Assembly: GCF_047948215.1 (NCBI RefSeq)
Contig: NC_134456.1
Span: forward strand, 195,097,034-195,161,033
From: Lycorma delicatula
Taxonomy: Eukaryota; Arthropoda; Insecta; Hemiptera; Fulgoridae
Length of the DNA stretch: 64,000 nt
Direction of reading: 5' to 3'
Below, piece by piece: positions 10,864 through 22,316 of this stretch. The notes below the pieces were generated by a model. The model did not search any database. It saw nothing but the letters and a program-made list of their open reading frames with translations, and was not told the DNA's origin. The first letter of the stretch is position 1, and every line of letters begins with the position of its first letter. Both the position numbers and the translations under genes were made by a program.

Positions 10864-12150
10864 ATGAGTGATTCTGTCGTGAAATATAAACCGGATAAAC
10901 CCATAAGTAGCTCCTAAGAAAAAATTATCAATATATATATATGTATAAAACCTTAAAACAAGATAACCCTGAAACTGCAGTCAGAGACATTGCTCGGAAA
11001 GCAAGTAGTGCAAGTGGCGTTAACGAAAGAACAATTTTTAATATAATAAAGAAACTCAGAATTGGTGGTAAATATATTAGCCCTAAAAAGACTGGAAAGC
11101 GAGTGAAAACGATTGATAAGTTGGACGATTTTACTAAAACCATTATCAGAAAAAACGTTCATTCGTTTTACTACAATAACAAGCTTCGAAACTTGAACAA
11201 TATATTAAATGCTGTTAATACCGATTCTAAACTGCTGAATTTTTCTAGAAGTACATTATATCGTGTCTTAAAATCAATGACTTTTCGTTTCATGTTCAGA
11301 AAAAATAATTCTTTATTGACTGAAGGCGAAGGTATTATTTCACAGCGTAGGAATATTAAGAGGAATTAAGAAATTTCGTAAAGAAGGTAATACAATTTCT
11401 TATCTAGAAGAAAATTGGGTTAATGCGGGACAAGTACGAGAAAATATATGAGTGGATAAAGAAATAAAGAGCGCAAAAGAAGCCTTTATGAAAGGTTTGT
11501 TAATTGGGCTGAAAACCCCGGCTGGAAAAAATAAACAATTAATAGGAACGCACGTAGGAAGTGAAAATGGAATTTTGAACTGTATTTTATTGCAGATCTT
11601 CCCAAGAGTATCATGATGAATTGAATGGTGACAATTTGTTTAGAAATTGTTTCTGAAGGATCCGTCACAATAATGGATATTGCGCCGTACCATTACGCCA
11701 AACGCTTCGACCCAAAAATAAAAAATAGCCGAATAATTTAAATCGAAGAAAATCGTGTATCGTGAAGACATGTTAGAAGTAGGACTTATAAGCTTAGTAA
11801 AATCAGTTAAACAAAAATAAATTCACAATTAAAAATTGTGTCGTGTAGCGTCTTCCTCCATACCACTGCAATTTTAACCCTATGGAACTGATATGGATAC
11901 AAGTGAAAGGCTATATTGGGAGTAAACACAACATTTAAGTCAAGTGATATTAAAAATCTATTGATTGAAGGTGTTCATAGAGTAGATGCACTTGGAAAAA
12001 TTGTACTCAACATGTAATTAAAGAACAAAAAAAAAAGCACGATATAGTTTGTATGAAAATATTATTGAAGATATTGTGATACATACGAGACGATGACAAT
12101 AGTTCAATAGACAGCAGCTTACGGATACTGAAGAAATACACTGAGGTAAT
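10864..12150 (+). pseudogene. Decayed IS630/Tc1-type (DDE_3) transposase
   Basis: The likely start is the ATG at 10864 (MSDSVVKYKPDKPIS), followed after one early stop by a 142-codon open piece (10941-11369). That piece holds a helix-turn-helix-like N-terminus (ASGVNERTIFNIIKKLR) and a second segment (SRSTLYRVLKSMTFRF). The catalytic core follows in broken frames: YLEENWVNAG near 11401 (family YLDETW; the first aspartate is now glutamate), GSVTIMDIAPYHYA near 11655-11695 (second aspartate kept), and LPPYHCNFNPMELIWIQVKG near 11852-11910 (glutamate kept). About 70 codons separate the second and third catalytic positions, wider than classical DD34E. An acidic tail (DDDNSSIDSS) lies near 12090. 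The type is common in insect genomes. No terminal repeats seen. Confidence 0.85.
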
Positions 12151-13042
12151 AAATATTTTTTTCTGTTTTACTTGATGAAATTTTAATATAGCGGTAACAT
12201 ACTTTCTTTAAATTTCTATTTTTACCATATTTTTCTAATTTTTATATTTTAAGTTATTTTTACTTCATTTTTATGTTGAAAGTAAAGAGAGGTGTTTTTT
12301 CTCGGTGGGATTCTGCTAAATTAAATAAAATAATTATACTGTTATGTTTTGATTTGCGGCATGCTTTCGTGAAACAAATTACAGAGGATTAATTTTGTCA
12401 AGTGAACAAATTAATATACTTTTATCAAGAATCAAAGATATATTAATGACTTACCAATTAACATCATTCCCTGTCAAGGACGTGAAACGGTCAACAATCA
12501 ACAAAAGCAAGTAATAAAAATAAATTAATTTATTAACAACTATGTCATATTCCAGGAAAATAAAAACAAATAGGAATAAATGGAAGATAACAAAGCCGAA
12601 CAAATTAAGCTGTACTTATAAGCTCTGTAATAAGCCTGATTCGTATTACAAAGTATTTTTATTTAAAGAAAATACTAGCGAACAAATATAGTATTCACTA
12701 CATTTATGTAAAAGTTTTAGTACTTTATTACTACTTGTATAAATAGTAAAAGGGAATAGAAATGGAACCCCTTGATATCGCATAAACTATAATAAATAAA
12801 TGGATATAAATAGAAATATGTGAAAAGTATAAGATTATCGAATTTCGAAAATAAAATGAAAATAACTCTTAAACAAGTTGTACTAAAAATTAAATATCCG
12901 GATAAATTAACTGCTAAATCTATTTGTATGAATAATAATAAAATAAACTTCCAATAGTTAGAAGAAGATCCTAAATGAAAAACAACTCAAAATTCAAAAA
13001 ATCAAAATCTAAAAAATAAATTAAAAAAATTATTATTTTTTT
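12151..13042. other. AT-rich DNA, nothing recognised
   Basis: No gene-like signal. The sequence up to about 12370 may still belong to the transposon remnant on its left. Confidence 0.45.
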
Positions 13043-13052
13043 TAATATTCAA

Positions 13053-13323
13053 ATTGATGAAGAAAGAAGCATTTGGAAAAATATAGCTAAACGAAGAGAC
13101 ATACTTATAAGCCACATATTAAGGCATCCTGGAATAGTCGCTTTAATATTGGAGGGACAGGTAGAAGGAAAAAATTGTTCAGGCAGGCCACGTTTGGAAT
13201 ATGTTAAACAAATTGTTAGGGATGTAGGATGTAGGGGGTATACCGAAATGAAACGACTAGCACTAGATAGGGAATCTTGGAGAGCTACATGAAACCCGTC
13301 AAATGACTAAAGACAAAAAAAAA
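13053..13323 (+). mobile_element. LINE 3' tail-only insertion with target-site duplication
   Basis: About 270 bp matching only the last part of the LINE at 3067-5810. It is open in one frame from the left edge (DEERSIWKNIAKRRD, SHILRHPGIVALILEGQVEG, RPRLEYVKQIVRDVG, EMKRLALDRESWRAT, stop at 13290) and ends TGACTAAAGACAAAAAAAAA. The 10-bp TAATATTCAA at 13043-13052 recurs perfectly at 13324-13333, a clear target-site duplication. So this is an independent retroposition event, truncated to about a tenth of the element. It has no start codon of its own and is not expected to be expressed. Confidence 0.88.
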
Positions 13324-13333
13324 TAATATTCAA

Positions 13334-14049
13334 TTCAAATTTTTTTAATCAGTTTTATTATTTTTTTTTTTTTATTTTAATTTAGATTTATTTAACATAT
13401 GAATAGACCTACAAAAAAATATTGAACAAATCAAAAAATATGTCTGAATACGTATAAGAAAATGAATGCAAAAGAAATTACCGAGTGTGAGCTAAGGCTC
13501 TAGATTTCAGGAAAATACGTATTACTTATTCACCATAAACTCAAATTATTATTTTACGTATGAAAATAATTGGAATATCAAATTATACGTCACTACAATA
13601 CAAAAATCAAACGCTAAGGAATATGTTTCAATCGTCGTAAAAATAATCTAATTTTGTTTAAAAAGTTTTACACGAAGTTATGTTAATATAACTTACAAAG
13701 GAGCTTCTTGTACCAAGCACAAGAAAAAGGATCGTTGAACTCGTTCCACATGGTAAAGTGTAAGGCTTGAATTCATATAAAAAAATTACCTATGGGTAGA
13801 GTTAAGAACTTTTATGTTTCTTAAAATCGTTAAAACAATGAATAAGCATTAACTAAACAATCCAGATGAAAAAAAAGATTCATTATTAAACTCTGAATTT
13901 ATCCAAATTTGTTAGGTAGAAATAACGAATTAAAACCGTTTACAGATTCTGCAATAAAGGAGATATTATTTTTTTAATATATTTCATTTACGGGAATATA
14001 ATAATATATTTTTATCAACGGCAATCAAAGCTGTCGATGATCAACCAAC
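13334..14049. other. AT-rich DNA, nothing recognised
   Basis: No supported feature. Confidence 0.5.
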
Positions 14050-14700
14050 TCAGGCTTCAGGTTGCAGTCGGGATTAGACCTTCACGCCGAATGACTTAAG
14101 AAATGGAAAATACAGGTGAATCAAGCGAATTTGACACATCTGACTTTCTCGTTGCGAAAGGGTGACTGCCCAGGAATCCATTTATATAGAAGTTACATCC
14201 CCCGAAGTGAGAGGGTACGGTATTAAGGTATTAACCTAGATAGTCGTTTAACATGGAAGGTTCATATTAAGGAAAAAGAAATCCAGGTAGATAATATCAA
14301 ATTTAGGAAGCAACACTGGTTAATAGGCAGGAAATCGGAACAGTCCGTATTTAACAAGCTGTTATTTTACTAAGTGATCGTAAAATCTATTTGGACATAC
14401 GGAATTTAACTTTGGAGTACGGCAAGTACCAGAAATGCAAAGACTATTCAGCGATTTCCGAATAAATTTGAGTGATGCATAACGCAGGCGCTACGGTTCA
14501 TTCGGAGTGCCAAAATCCATGAGTACCGTACGGGTTACCGTAAAAAAAATCCATGGGTTACCGTATGTTCGGGAAGAAGTCAATCGATTGGCAACCAAGG
14601 ACAAAATAAAGCTTAATGACCACGTGAACCATCTAGCCGTTAACCTCTTAAACAATGACAAATAATGATAGACGGATAAGTGTTAATGTTAGTGATTTTG
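14050..14700 (+). pseudogene. Jockey-type LINE reverse transcriptase C-terminal fragment
   Basis: Plus-strand translation reads WKIQVNQANLTHLTFSLRKG, GIHLYRSYIPRSERVRY, GINLDSRLTWKVHIKEK, QHWLIGRKSEQSVFNKLLFY and KSIWTYGI*LWSTAS. This is the conserved stretch after the catalytic box in Jockey-clade reverse transcriptases (family forms YLGIHLD.RLTW, LYWLIGR, KPIWTYGIQLWG). It is interrupted by stops near 14238 and 14372 and decays after that. Within 14510-14570 a short block ATCCATG(A/G)...GGTTACCGTA is locally duplicated. There is no catalytic core, so it is a fragment only. Confidence 0.82.
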
Positions 14701-14790
14701 TATGTTTGTGGTGTAATCTGTTCTTATGTTACTTTTCCTTTTACCTTGTGGTTTTATTCGTATTACTGAACTTTTTAAGGCTTCTAGTGC

Positions 14791-15086
14791 CTTTCTTTTT
14801 CCTCTTTAGCCTCCGGTAATTATCTTTCAGATAATACTTCAGAGGATGAATGAGGATGATATGTATGAGTGTAAATAAAGTGTAGTCTTGTACATTCTCA
14901 GTTCGACCATTCTTGAGATGTGTGGTTAATTGAAACCCAACCACCAAAGAACACCGGTATCCACGATCTAGTGTTCAAATCCGTATAAAAATAACTGACT
15001 TTACTAGGACTTGAACGCTGGAACTCTCGACTTCCAAATCAGCTGATTTGGGAAGACGCGTTCACCACTAGACCAACCCGGTGGAT
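14791..15086 (-). mobile_element. SINE-A copy 3
   Basis: Minus-strand copy with the A-rich tail at the left and tRNA-like head at the right. The target-site duplication is AAGGCTTCTAGTGC (14777-14790) and AAGGCTTCTAGTAC (15087-15100), 14 bp with one mismatch, so both ends are precise. The intact duplication suggests a fairly recent insertion. Confidence 0.93.
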
Positions 15087-15100
15087 AAGGCTTCTAGTAC

Positions 15101-15929
15101 TTGTGTATACTGTAACGAGACCGGTATAACGGACTTGAGCAACGTATTCCTGTCAATTAAGAAGAAAGTAATAGAAAATATAATAATGGGAGGAATCCAG
15201 AAAGGGGCTAAAAGAAACCCGTTTAGTAAAGCTAACAGGTCCGATTAACAATCCTGCTTTATAATACTGCCCGCTGACACAGCTAAACAGATGTTGTTCC
15301 GTAAGAAGAGTTACCGAAACCAGGTTAGGAATGCATGGGAATGAAATGGCTCGGTCGATCGTTATCACACTCAACGAAGGTCTGATCCTGCAGGTCAAGA
15401 GGATATGAGTATAAATACTCCGGGGAAGACCAGTTGACAATCAGTCTGCGAGATGTGAGTCTGTGAAATCATTCTCAGAGGAGAGTCTATGAGAGAGTGC
15501 TACGATAGAGTTCTAAGCGAGAAGTGATTATGTGAGTTTGAAGGCAAAGTATTCTGCGAGGAGGTCAGTGAAAGAGCGAATTTCTAGTGAATTAAGTTTG
15601 AAGCGATAAAGGTGAGGTCACAAGTAATTTCAGTACATGAAAAAGAGTGGTTCGGTTAATTACTATCAGACTACAAGTGAACGAGATAATGTACTAAATT
15701 TCATTGATAAAGTTTTAGGGTAATTTTATTTGCGAACAGCAAACGTATCTGCAGTGAAATAACTTTAAACTTCTTTTATCTACTGAGCTATTGTTGTTAA
15801 TACAAGACTAGTGGTTAAAAGTGTTAAGATTAACGGTCATTCTAATGTCTTTTGTCAATTGGACTGAATTATATTTAATTACCTGAAAATAAATCCTGAC
15901 GATTACTTTAAATTCAGTTTTGTATTTAT
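15101..15929 (+). other. Possible LTR or promoter-bearing segment
   Basis: A less AT-rich block beginning near a TGTAACG at 15111. It contains TATAAATA (15410-15417), an arthropod-initiator-like TCAGT about 31 bp downstream (15441), then a purine-rich leader and a donor-like AAAGGTGAGG near 15607. A polyadenylation-type AATAAA occurs at 15889. This order is what an LTR of a retrotransposon or a host promoter with a first exon would show. No retroviral-type protein is nearby, and no second LTR was found, so a solo LTR is only a possibility. Confidence 0.35.
15410..15446 (+). promoter_or_regulatory. TATA box plus initiator-like pair
   Basis: TATAAATA at 15410-15417 and ATCAGTC at 15440-15446. 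The spacing of about 31-33 bp between the TATA start and the initiator A is the expected geometry for RNA polymerase II. A chance occurrence in 64 kb cannot be excluded. Confidence 0.4.
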
Positions 15930-16072
15930 CACTGTTTATCATTATTATTGTGGTTGTGATTATTACTTGTTTATTGTTGACATTTATTATTATTATTAGT
16001 TGTTTATTAATGTCGTTTATTATTATTATTATTACTATTACTATTGTAATTATTATTATTGATTTGTCTTAT
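15930..16072. repeat. Imperfect (ATT)n-rich tract
   Basis: A degenerate run of ATT/GTT trinucleotides. It keeps a long open frame (15920-16216) because ATT and GTT carry no stops; the predicted hydrophobic protein is an artefact. Confidence 0.8.
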
Positions 16073-16216
16073 TCTAATTATGTTCTTAAACTAATAAATT
16101 GTAATAATATCAGCAATTTCAATTGTCACTCTCTCAATATCCTGATCGAGCCGCGAACACGAGACAATATTTTATCATTGCATATGCTATCTTTAATTTA
16201 CTATTGTTGTTTTTAG

Positions 16217-18038
16217 AATGTGTTTGTTGTTTGAAGGAAACTGCTTTACACTTGCTTATTATGATGGAATTTACTGAAGGTTTCTACCTACGAAACTGAT
16301 TGTAAATATAATTTGAGAATCAAAAAAAAAGTATATATATACATATTTAGATATTTTAATCTACAAATAAACAATTAAAAAGAATTATAATGTTAATCAT
16401 TATATATGTTATTTTTATAACATCAAAGAGAAAGAAAAACGATTAAAAAAAAAATTATTAACCTTACGGAACGGTTAGACCAAATAAAGCAAGGTAAAAC
16501 TCGTACTTCTGTTTACGTTACAAGAGTGCAAATAATGGCGCTAGAAATAACAATTACGGCTATCCACAATGAAAACCACAGCATAAACAAAAGTTGCAAC
16601 TTACCATTAAAGGAATTTAATGTGACAAGATAAGGGTAAAGTAGCTAAGAGGCAGGAGTCAACCGACATGTTATAAGACGTGACCAGAGACTAACCTGCC
16701 GTTCACATGTTTCAGTTAGTTAATATTATTTCAAATACTCCAACATCTTCCTTGCGGGAAAAGAATAAAAAAACTCTTCCCTTTAGTATACCAACAGAAA
16801 AACATCGACCCTTCTACCGACAAACATCCTTTCAAAAGTAACCTCCAATGACCTCCATACATTGCAAGAAACCGATGACGTCTGGAATGAAATTCTTAAA
16901 ATTTATACTATAACAGTATTCAGAACCCATGCACACCATCGACAGTGCTAATTTTAGACGAATAAAAGAACATCAATAAATCACTACTATTTAACTAGGA
17001 ACTACTTCCCACCATTAAACCCGACATTATAAAATAATTATTGACTTTATACAACCAAACATAAAATAGTATAATGATTAAAAGATTTTTTAGAAAAAAA
17101 GAAAGACAATTTATTTTTATTTTTTAAATCATCTTGTAAAAAAATAACTAGGCTTTATACAACACAATTTACATTTTTCTAAGAATAGGAGAAATTAGGG
17201 ATTTTGTAGGATTTTTATAAGTAGATGCCCTACCTGGTGCCAAGGTACTACAGAATGCAAGCTGTAAAGATGTCAATTTACTGAACCTGATGTTACTTGA
17301 CTATGGTGAATACATCAGAACCAATTTATTAACAATTTGAAAAAAATTCAAATATTTTCGATATAACTTAAGATTAAAAAATAAAACTGTTGGGAAATGT
17401 TTACAAAAGCAATGAAATAAAATGTAATTTAATTGATTAACACAAAAGATTAAACTTAGAGAATTTAATCATAAAGAGGTTCCAGTAATCGAAAATCAAT
17501 TGTTAATATATGCGTATTGAATTAAGTACAATCAACATTGTTCAACGTTGATGTACTCGTAATTAAATCGACGACTTTTATCAAAACAACGTTCTCAAAG
17601 CTTACTAAGAGAAACCACAGTAAGCAGTTGAGAGATATTCTTACTAGATAGAGTAAGAAATCGATTCGACGAATGTACTAATCGACGTGATTACATCGAA
17701 CTCTGAACTATGTTTTCATATTTAGATACAACTAAAAATCCTCAATTTGGATTAAATGACAGATGAAAATTAGCAAATTCAATTTTTTATAATTTTTTTA
17801 AAGTTCCTTAAAATCCAAAAACGATATATAACTGTAACACAGTACTATATATAAAATTAAAACTATGACAGATAAACAGATTAAAAAATCAGAGGCTTAT
17901 GCAGAATCGTCTTAACAAAATATTTAACCTTACGCATCTACTCACAGGAATTAATCTTTTGCAGCACTGTGTTATCTGCATTAGAATGAATTGGAAGGCC
18001 TAAAATTACCCGATAAGTATCTCAGCTCCAGATTCGGC
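16217..18038. other. AT-rich DNA, nothing firm
   Basis: A CGTTACA at 16516-16522 could mirror the TGTAACG at 15111 as LTR ends, but the flanking bases do not duplicate. No coding similarity seen. Confidence 0.4.
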
Positions 18039-18062
18039 TTTTGTACAGCTGTCGTACAAAAG
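18039..18062. repeat. Short inverted repeat
   Basis: TTTTGTAC and GTACAAAA arms (8 bp, perfect) around a 7-base spacer AGCTGTC. A nearby ACAGCTG recurs at about 18072. Possible small hairpin; function unknown. Confidence 0.6.
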
Positions 18063-21000
18063 ACTTTCTGCACAGCTGCATTCACGATATCATAAAAATA
18101 TGAAGGCCACACACAGTACCCCCATCCACCCGTCATTAGGAATGATTCTGTAAGCGTTTAGCCAAAACAAACAGAACGTACACGAAGAAAAAAGTATCAC
18201 GAATAATATAAAAGAGTAAGTGACTGGTAAGTGAGGAACAGTATACCAAAAGAGAACCGTGAAATGGAAAAAATCCCAAGGAAATGAGTGTTTCACAGCC
18301 TCTTCCAGGTAGTGGCATCCATCTTGCCCACAATTCCTCAGGAGATCGAGATATCATCCAGGGTGGAACAAGCACTGTTAACATTAGTAAATATGAGTTG
18401 AATATTTAAAATTGTGCTTAAACAAATTTTTTTCTCCCAACAGTCTCAGTCTCAGGCATTCTTAGGAAATTCCTACGCCCACCCCTCGAATTATATAATG
18501 TAGTAGAATCCAAATGATTATAAATTGACCACTCTCTAACTTGGATACCCTGGACACCTAACCTGATGTACCAATCGTGATGGAGACCACGATGAGCCAG
18601 AGGGACACCCAACCTACCTAAGTACTGGTTGAAATGAAACATCATGGCTTTCAGAAAAAGCATCACAATTACGTAAGGTAATAAGCTTTAAACAATGGAT
18701 AGCATTAACAAACATCGCAACAGACAGCATAAAGCGAAGAATGAATGAACTCCCGCAAGAAGTACGTACCTTACCTGTTTAAATACCTGTTGGTTAAGTT
18801 AGGTTAGTTTAATTATAATAAAGGTATTCGGGTTTTTAGGGCGGTTACATTGGTTATAACTTCCGTCTTAATACAAATAAGTCATGAAAAGATGAACATA
18901 AAAGAACGAACATATATATCTTTTATTACCATATGAAAGATTTATAACCACAATCAAAAAATCATCCGATTTTACGATAGAAATTTTATTTCGTTGTGGT
19001 TAGTTTATTCATTAATAATATGGATAATTTTCTTTCTAACATACAAATCAAATGTATTTCCAGTAGCTTTTTTTTTAAAGTAAAAAATATTTTAGAAATG
19101 AAACAGAAGACTTCGAGAACTTTGAAAAGACCATTGTTGAGTTTTATTTGCTTGCTACACGCATAGCTCTTTATCACACAAAAAATTCGTGCAAATTAGA
19201 TTCAAAACATGTAAAATTCATTGAAACTATGCCATCACGCTTTTAATATTCAAAGATGTAAAAGAGAATTAAAAAAAAGGTTTAAGGCAAAAATAAAGAC
19301 ATCAATAAATTCTTAATAACTAAGCTATAGTACAGCTGCTTCCTTCTTCAAAGCAACCAGAAATTTAAAAAAAGAATCCAGTATCAGGTGTTCAAAAGTA
19401 TTCGTTTAGTAATAACAGCAACTGTCGCGAGAATTTTCTATTGAAAAATCAGATTTAAAAAAGATACAAATCCAATATAAAAGTAATAGTTGAAATTACA
19501 ATAATAATAGAAATTTTATTTAACCCTTAAATTTAAATTCTTCAATAGACCAAGAAATACTCGTCTAGACGATAAGATTGTAGGATTAGTCTTAAGACGG
19601 TAAATCTTTATTTGTTTTGAAGTAAACTATTTTAACTTAAAAAAAAAATGAGATAAATATATTTGATCACAAGATTGAAGTTGTTAAGCCAAAAATTTAT
19701 TTTGTTACGATGCAAATTTTTATTTTGCTTTTCCTAAGGTTCAAGAAACATCCCTAAAAAATGTGGTTGAGTTTTTTCGAACCGTTTGAAAATATCGCAG
19801 GATGAATATATGAACTCTCATATATTCAACTTTAAATCGATACAAACTTCGGTGGTACAACTGGAATACATGATCTAATGAAAAATGCATATTAATTGCA
19901 TTCTTGGCAACGTAAAACGTAACTCAAACCGTGAACGTGTATTCAGGTAGTGAATGCAAGTGCAAAAAACACTTATTTATGCACGCAAACAAACCTGAAT
20001 CGTTATAATTTGATAATCTTTATAGAATAATCGAATTCTGATCAATTTTGGATCAAACTAGAAAATCAAAGAAACAAAACGTTCAATTATAATGTAATGT
20101 ACAAACTATACGATTTACAAACAAAAAACAAGAGGAACAGTGGAAGAGCCTGAATAAATAGGCAGGGAATTCATATACAGATAATACGAGCAGATTTCAT
20201 ATCAGTTTAAAATAGATGGAAGATAAATTATATTTAGTGATGTTATAGTGGATGTGATAACGGGTGGAAATATGAGAGAAGAATGGGGTTGGTGGATATT
20301 ACAGCGCACTGCGGATGGTGCAGCAGTTGCTACTTCACCGTTAGCTAACCGTAACATGGTCGCAAATCGATATTATCTCTTTATTATTAAATCTAATAAT
20401 GACTATCTTTCTCTCAAATAAATATTTAACATCTACAATTAATGTGATTAACTCGCTTGTAATAAAGTACTCTGTTTAATTAACGTTGATAAAAATACAA
20501 TACTAGGAATTCATTTCCAAAATCAACATTAACAAAATCGTTTAGATGAAATTTGTACGAATCGACCAAACAGATGACATCGGATGAGATGGGATCAACT
20601 TGATGAACTTTTAGTAAATACGTTTTAATTACTCGATCGTAAAGACCTTTCTCTAAATGATATCCGTCTATTATTTTCGACCAAATTTTACATTTAATTT
20701 TCGCAATAGATTTAATTAACACGTAAACTTTCTATTCAATGACATATAAATTACGAGTATAATACACTGACAGATCTTGATCTACTTCCAAAAATACCCG
20801 ATTGTTTTAAAACCCCTGAAACGTCACAAGCAGAACATCCCGAAAAAGGTGTGAAATAAACACAAATGATAGCCGATGTAAAGTTCATTCGATAAATGAA
20901 TTCCTGTAGTCCACTAAGTTAAACGACACTGAGAACGAATTAACTTTATAATGTGTAACTTCAAAGAATTCAAATTTTTAATGGCTTTAATTTATTTTAA

Positions 21001-21068
21001 CATATAAATCCTGCAATTTCCTAACGAGAAAATTTCAGAAAATAGAATTAATTAATTATTATATAGTG
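18063..21068. other. Mostly AT-rich; slightly GC-richer block 18060-18680
   Basis: From 18060 to 18680 the base composition is more balanced and two minus-strand open frames of 82 codons occur (18384-18136, 18666-18418). I do not recognise either; an old coding or repeat remnant is possible. The remainder to 21068 shows nothing. Confidence 0.35.
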
Positions 21069-22182
21069 TTTCATTTTAATCGCCCCAGGCGATTTTCTCG
21101 TAAACTACGCACAATACAAAAAAAGATCCTTTTCGGGTACGCCGGAAGGCGGAGGTAGATTTCACCGGTGCTAAGTAGGGGATAAAACAGATTTCCATCA
21201 CAAAGTTACGAAAAACTTCAAATTTGCTCAATACGACAATGGTTGCATGTGAAAAAAATTTCACGTGTTTAGCATATTAAGCCGCATCTTCTTACAATTC
21301 CAGCAACATTTTGGTCATCCCTTGCCGTAAGGGTTGGTCATATTAGAATTGTTTCACACAAACGTTTTAGGTAATTTTTAGAGGACTAATGACCACTTTA
21401 AACCTATTCGATACTGATCCTATTAAGGGAGGTTTGATTTTTTTGTCTTCGAAACCCCATTTTTTCCATCCCCTGGGCCAATGGTTGGTGATATTAAAAA
21501 ACTTTACTTATATAAGTTTTAGGCCCTTATACAAAGAATATAGGAACTTTAAACGAATTCGATTTTTACTTAAGAAAGTTATAGCGATATTTTGTTTTTT
21601 CAGTAACCCCCATGGTCCGATTTTGCCCGTTAACGAACTCGACGTAGATTTTGGGTCGTTATATCTTATGTATCAATTTGAGAGTGATTGGCGCAAAATT
21701 ACGGCAGTTATCGTGTTCACAAGAAAGTGAAATATATATATATATAAAATATATATATATATTATATATATATTATATATATATATATATATAAATGTAA
21801 AAATAAATTTTTGAACTGACTGTGGTTTTGGGATCTGGGAGATGTAAAACGCGAAGATATGTCGAAATTTCCTGGAAGTCGAATCATGGTCCCCGTTACA
21901 ATAGGTAGCTTTCTTATGAAATCAACCTAAAAATTACCTAAACAATAGTTACTCATATTGGGGGGAAACCTCATGGTGACTTTTGATTTGTCCTTGAAAC
22001 GTTATTTCAAGGTTAATACGATTTTTTTCCAATGGAAAGACCTATTTTTGACCTCTCACCAATGAAAAGAGCAGAACATTTTTATATTGAAATATGGTGG
22101 TCATATAGGACCCTGGATCGTTTTTGAGGGTCTTTCATTTTAATCGCCCAGGCGATTATACCGTAAACTACGCAAAATACAA
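21069..22182 (+). repeat. 1.1-kb repeat bounded by direct repeats, with internal AT microsatellite
   Basis: The two ends, 21069-21119 and 22133-22182, are near-identical direct repeats (TTTCATTTTAATCGCCC..., GTAAACTACGC). Each starts with the small palindrome AATCGCC(C)CAGGCGATT. Inside, 21620-21929 is homologous to 1975-2302, including a long AT tract (21731-21793). A 113-codon open frame (21389-21730) has no known motif. The structure could be a non-autonomous element with terminal direct repeats or one and a bit units of a tandem array. Confidence 0.65.
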
Positions 22183-22275
22183 TAAAAAAGTCACCTAAAT
22201 GAAAGTTACTCTGATTAGAGAGGGACACCTCATATTCCTAAAAAATAAAAAATCAGTAACCGAATTCTTGAATTA

Positions 22276-22316
22276 GCATCCCATGTCATGTTTACAAGAA
22301 ACATGACATGGGATGC
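22276..22316. repeat. Perfect 18-bp inverted repeat with 5-base loop
   Basis: GCATCCCATGTCATGTTT (22276-22293) is exactly complementary to 22299-22316; the loop is ACAAG. It would form a stable hairpin in RNA or a cruciform in DNA. It is too short to be a typical animal pre-miRNA. Confidence 0.93.

Noticed and set aside
15920..16216. 98-codon hydrophobic 'membrane protein'
   Set aside because: It results from (ATT)n/(GTT)n repeats coding for Ile and Val; no conserved motif and low-complexity DNA.
15111..16522. Definite solo LTR
   Set aside because: End motifs TGTAACG and CGTTACA are suggestive, but flanking bases do not form a target duplication and the length is large.
18136..18666. Host coding exons on the minus strand
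   Set aside because: Two 82-codon frames exist, but I saw no family motif, no consistent splice sites and no shared frame.
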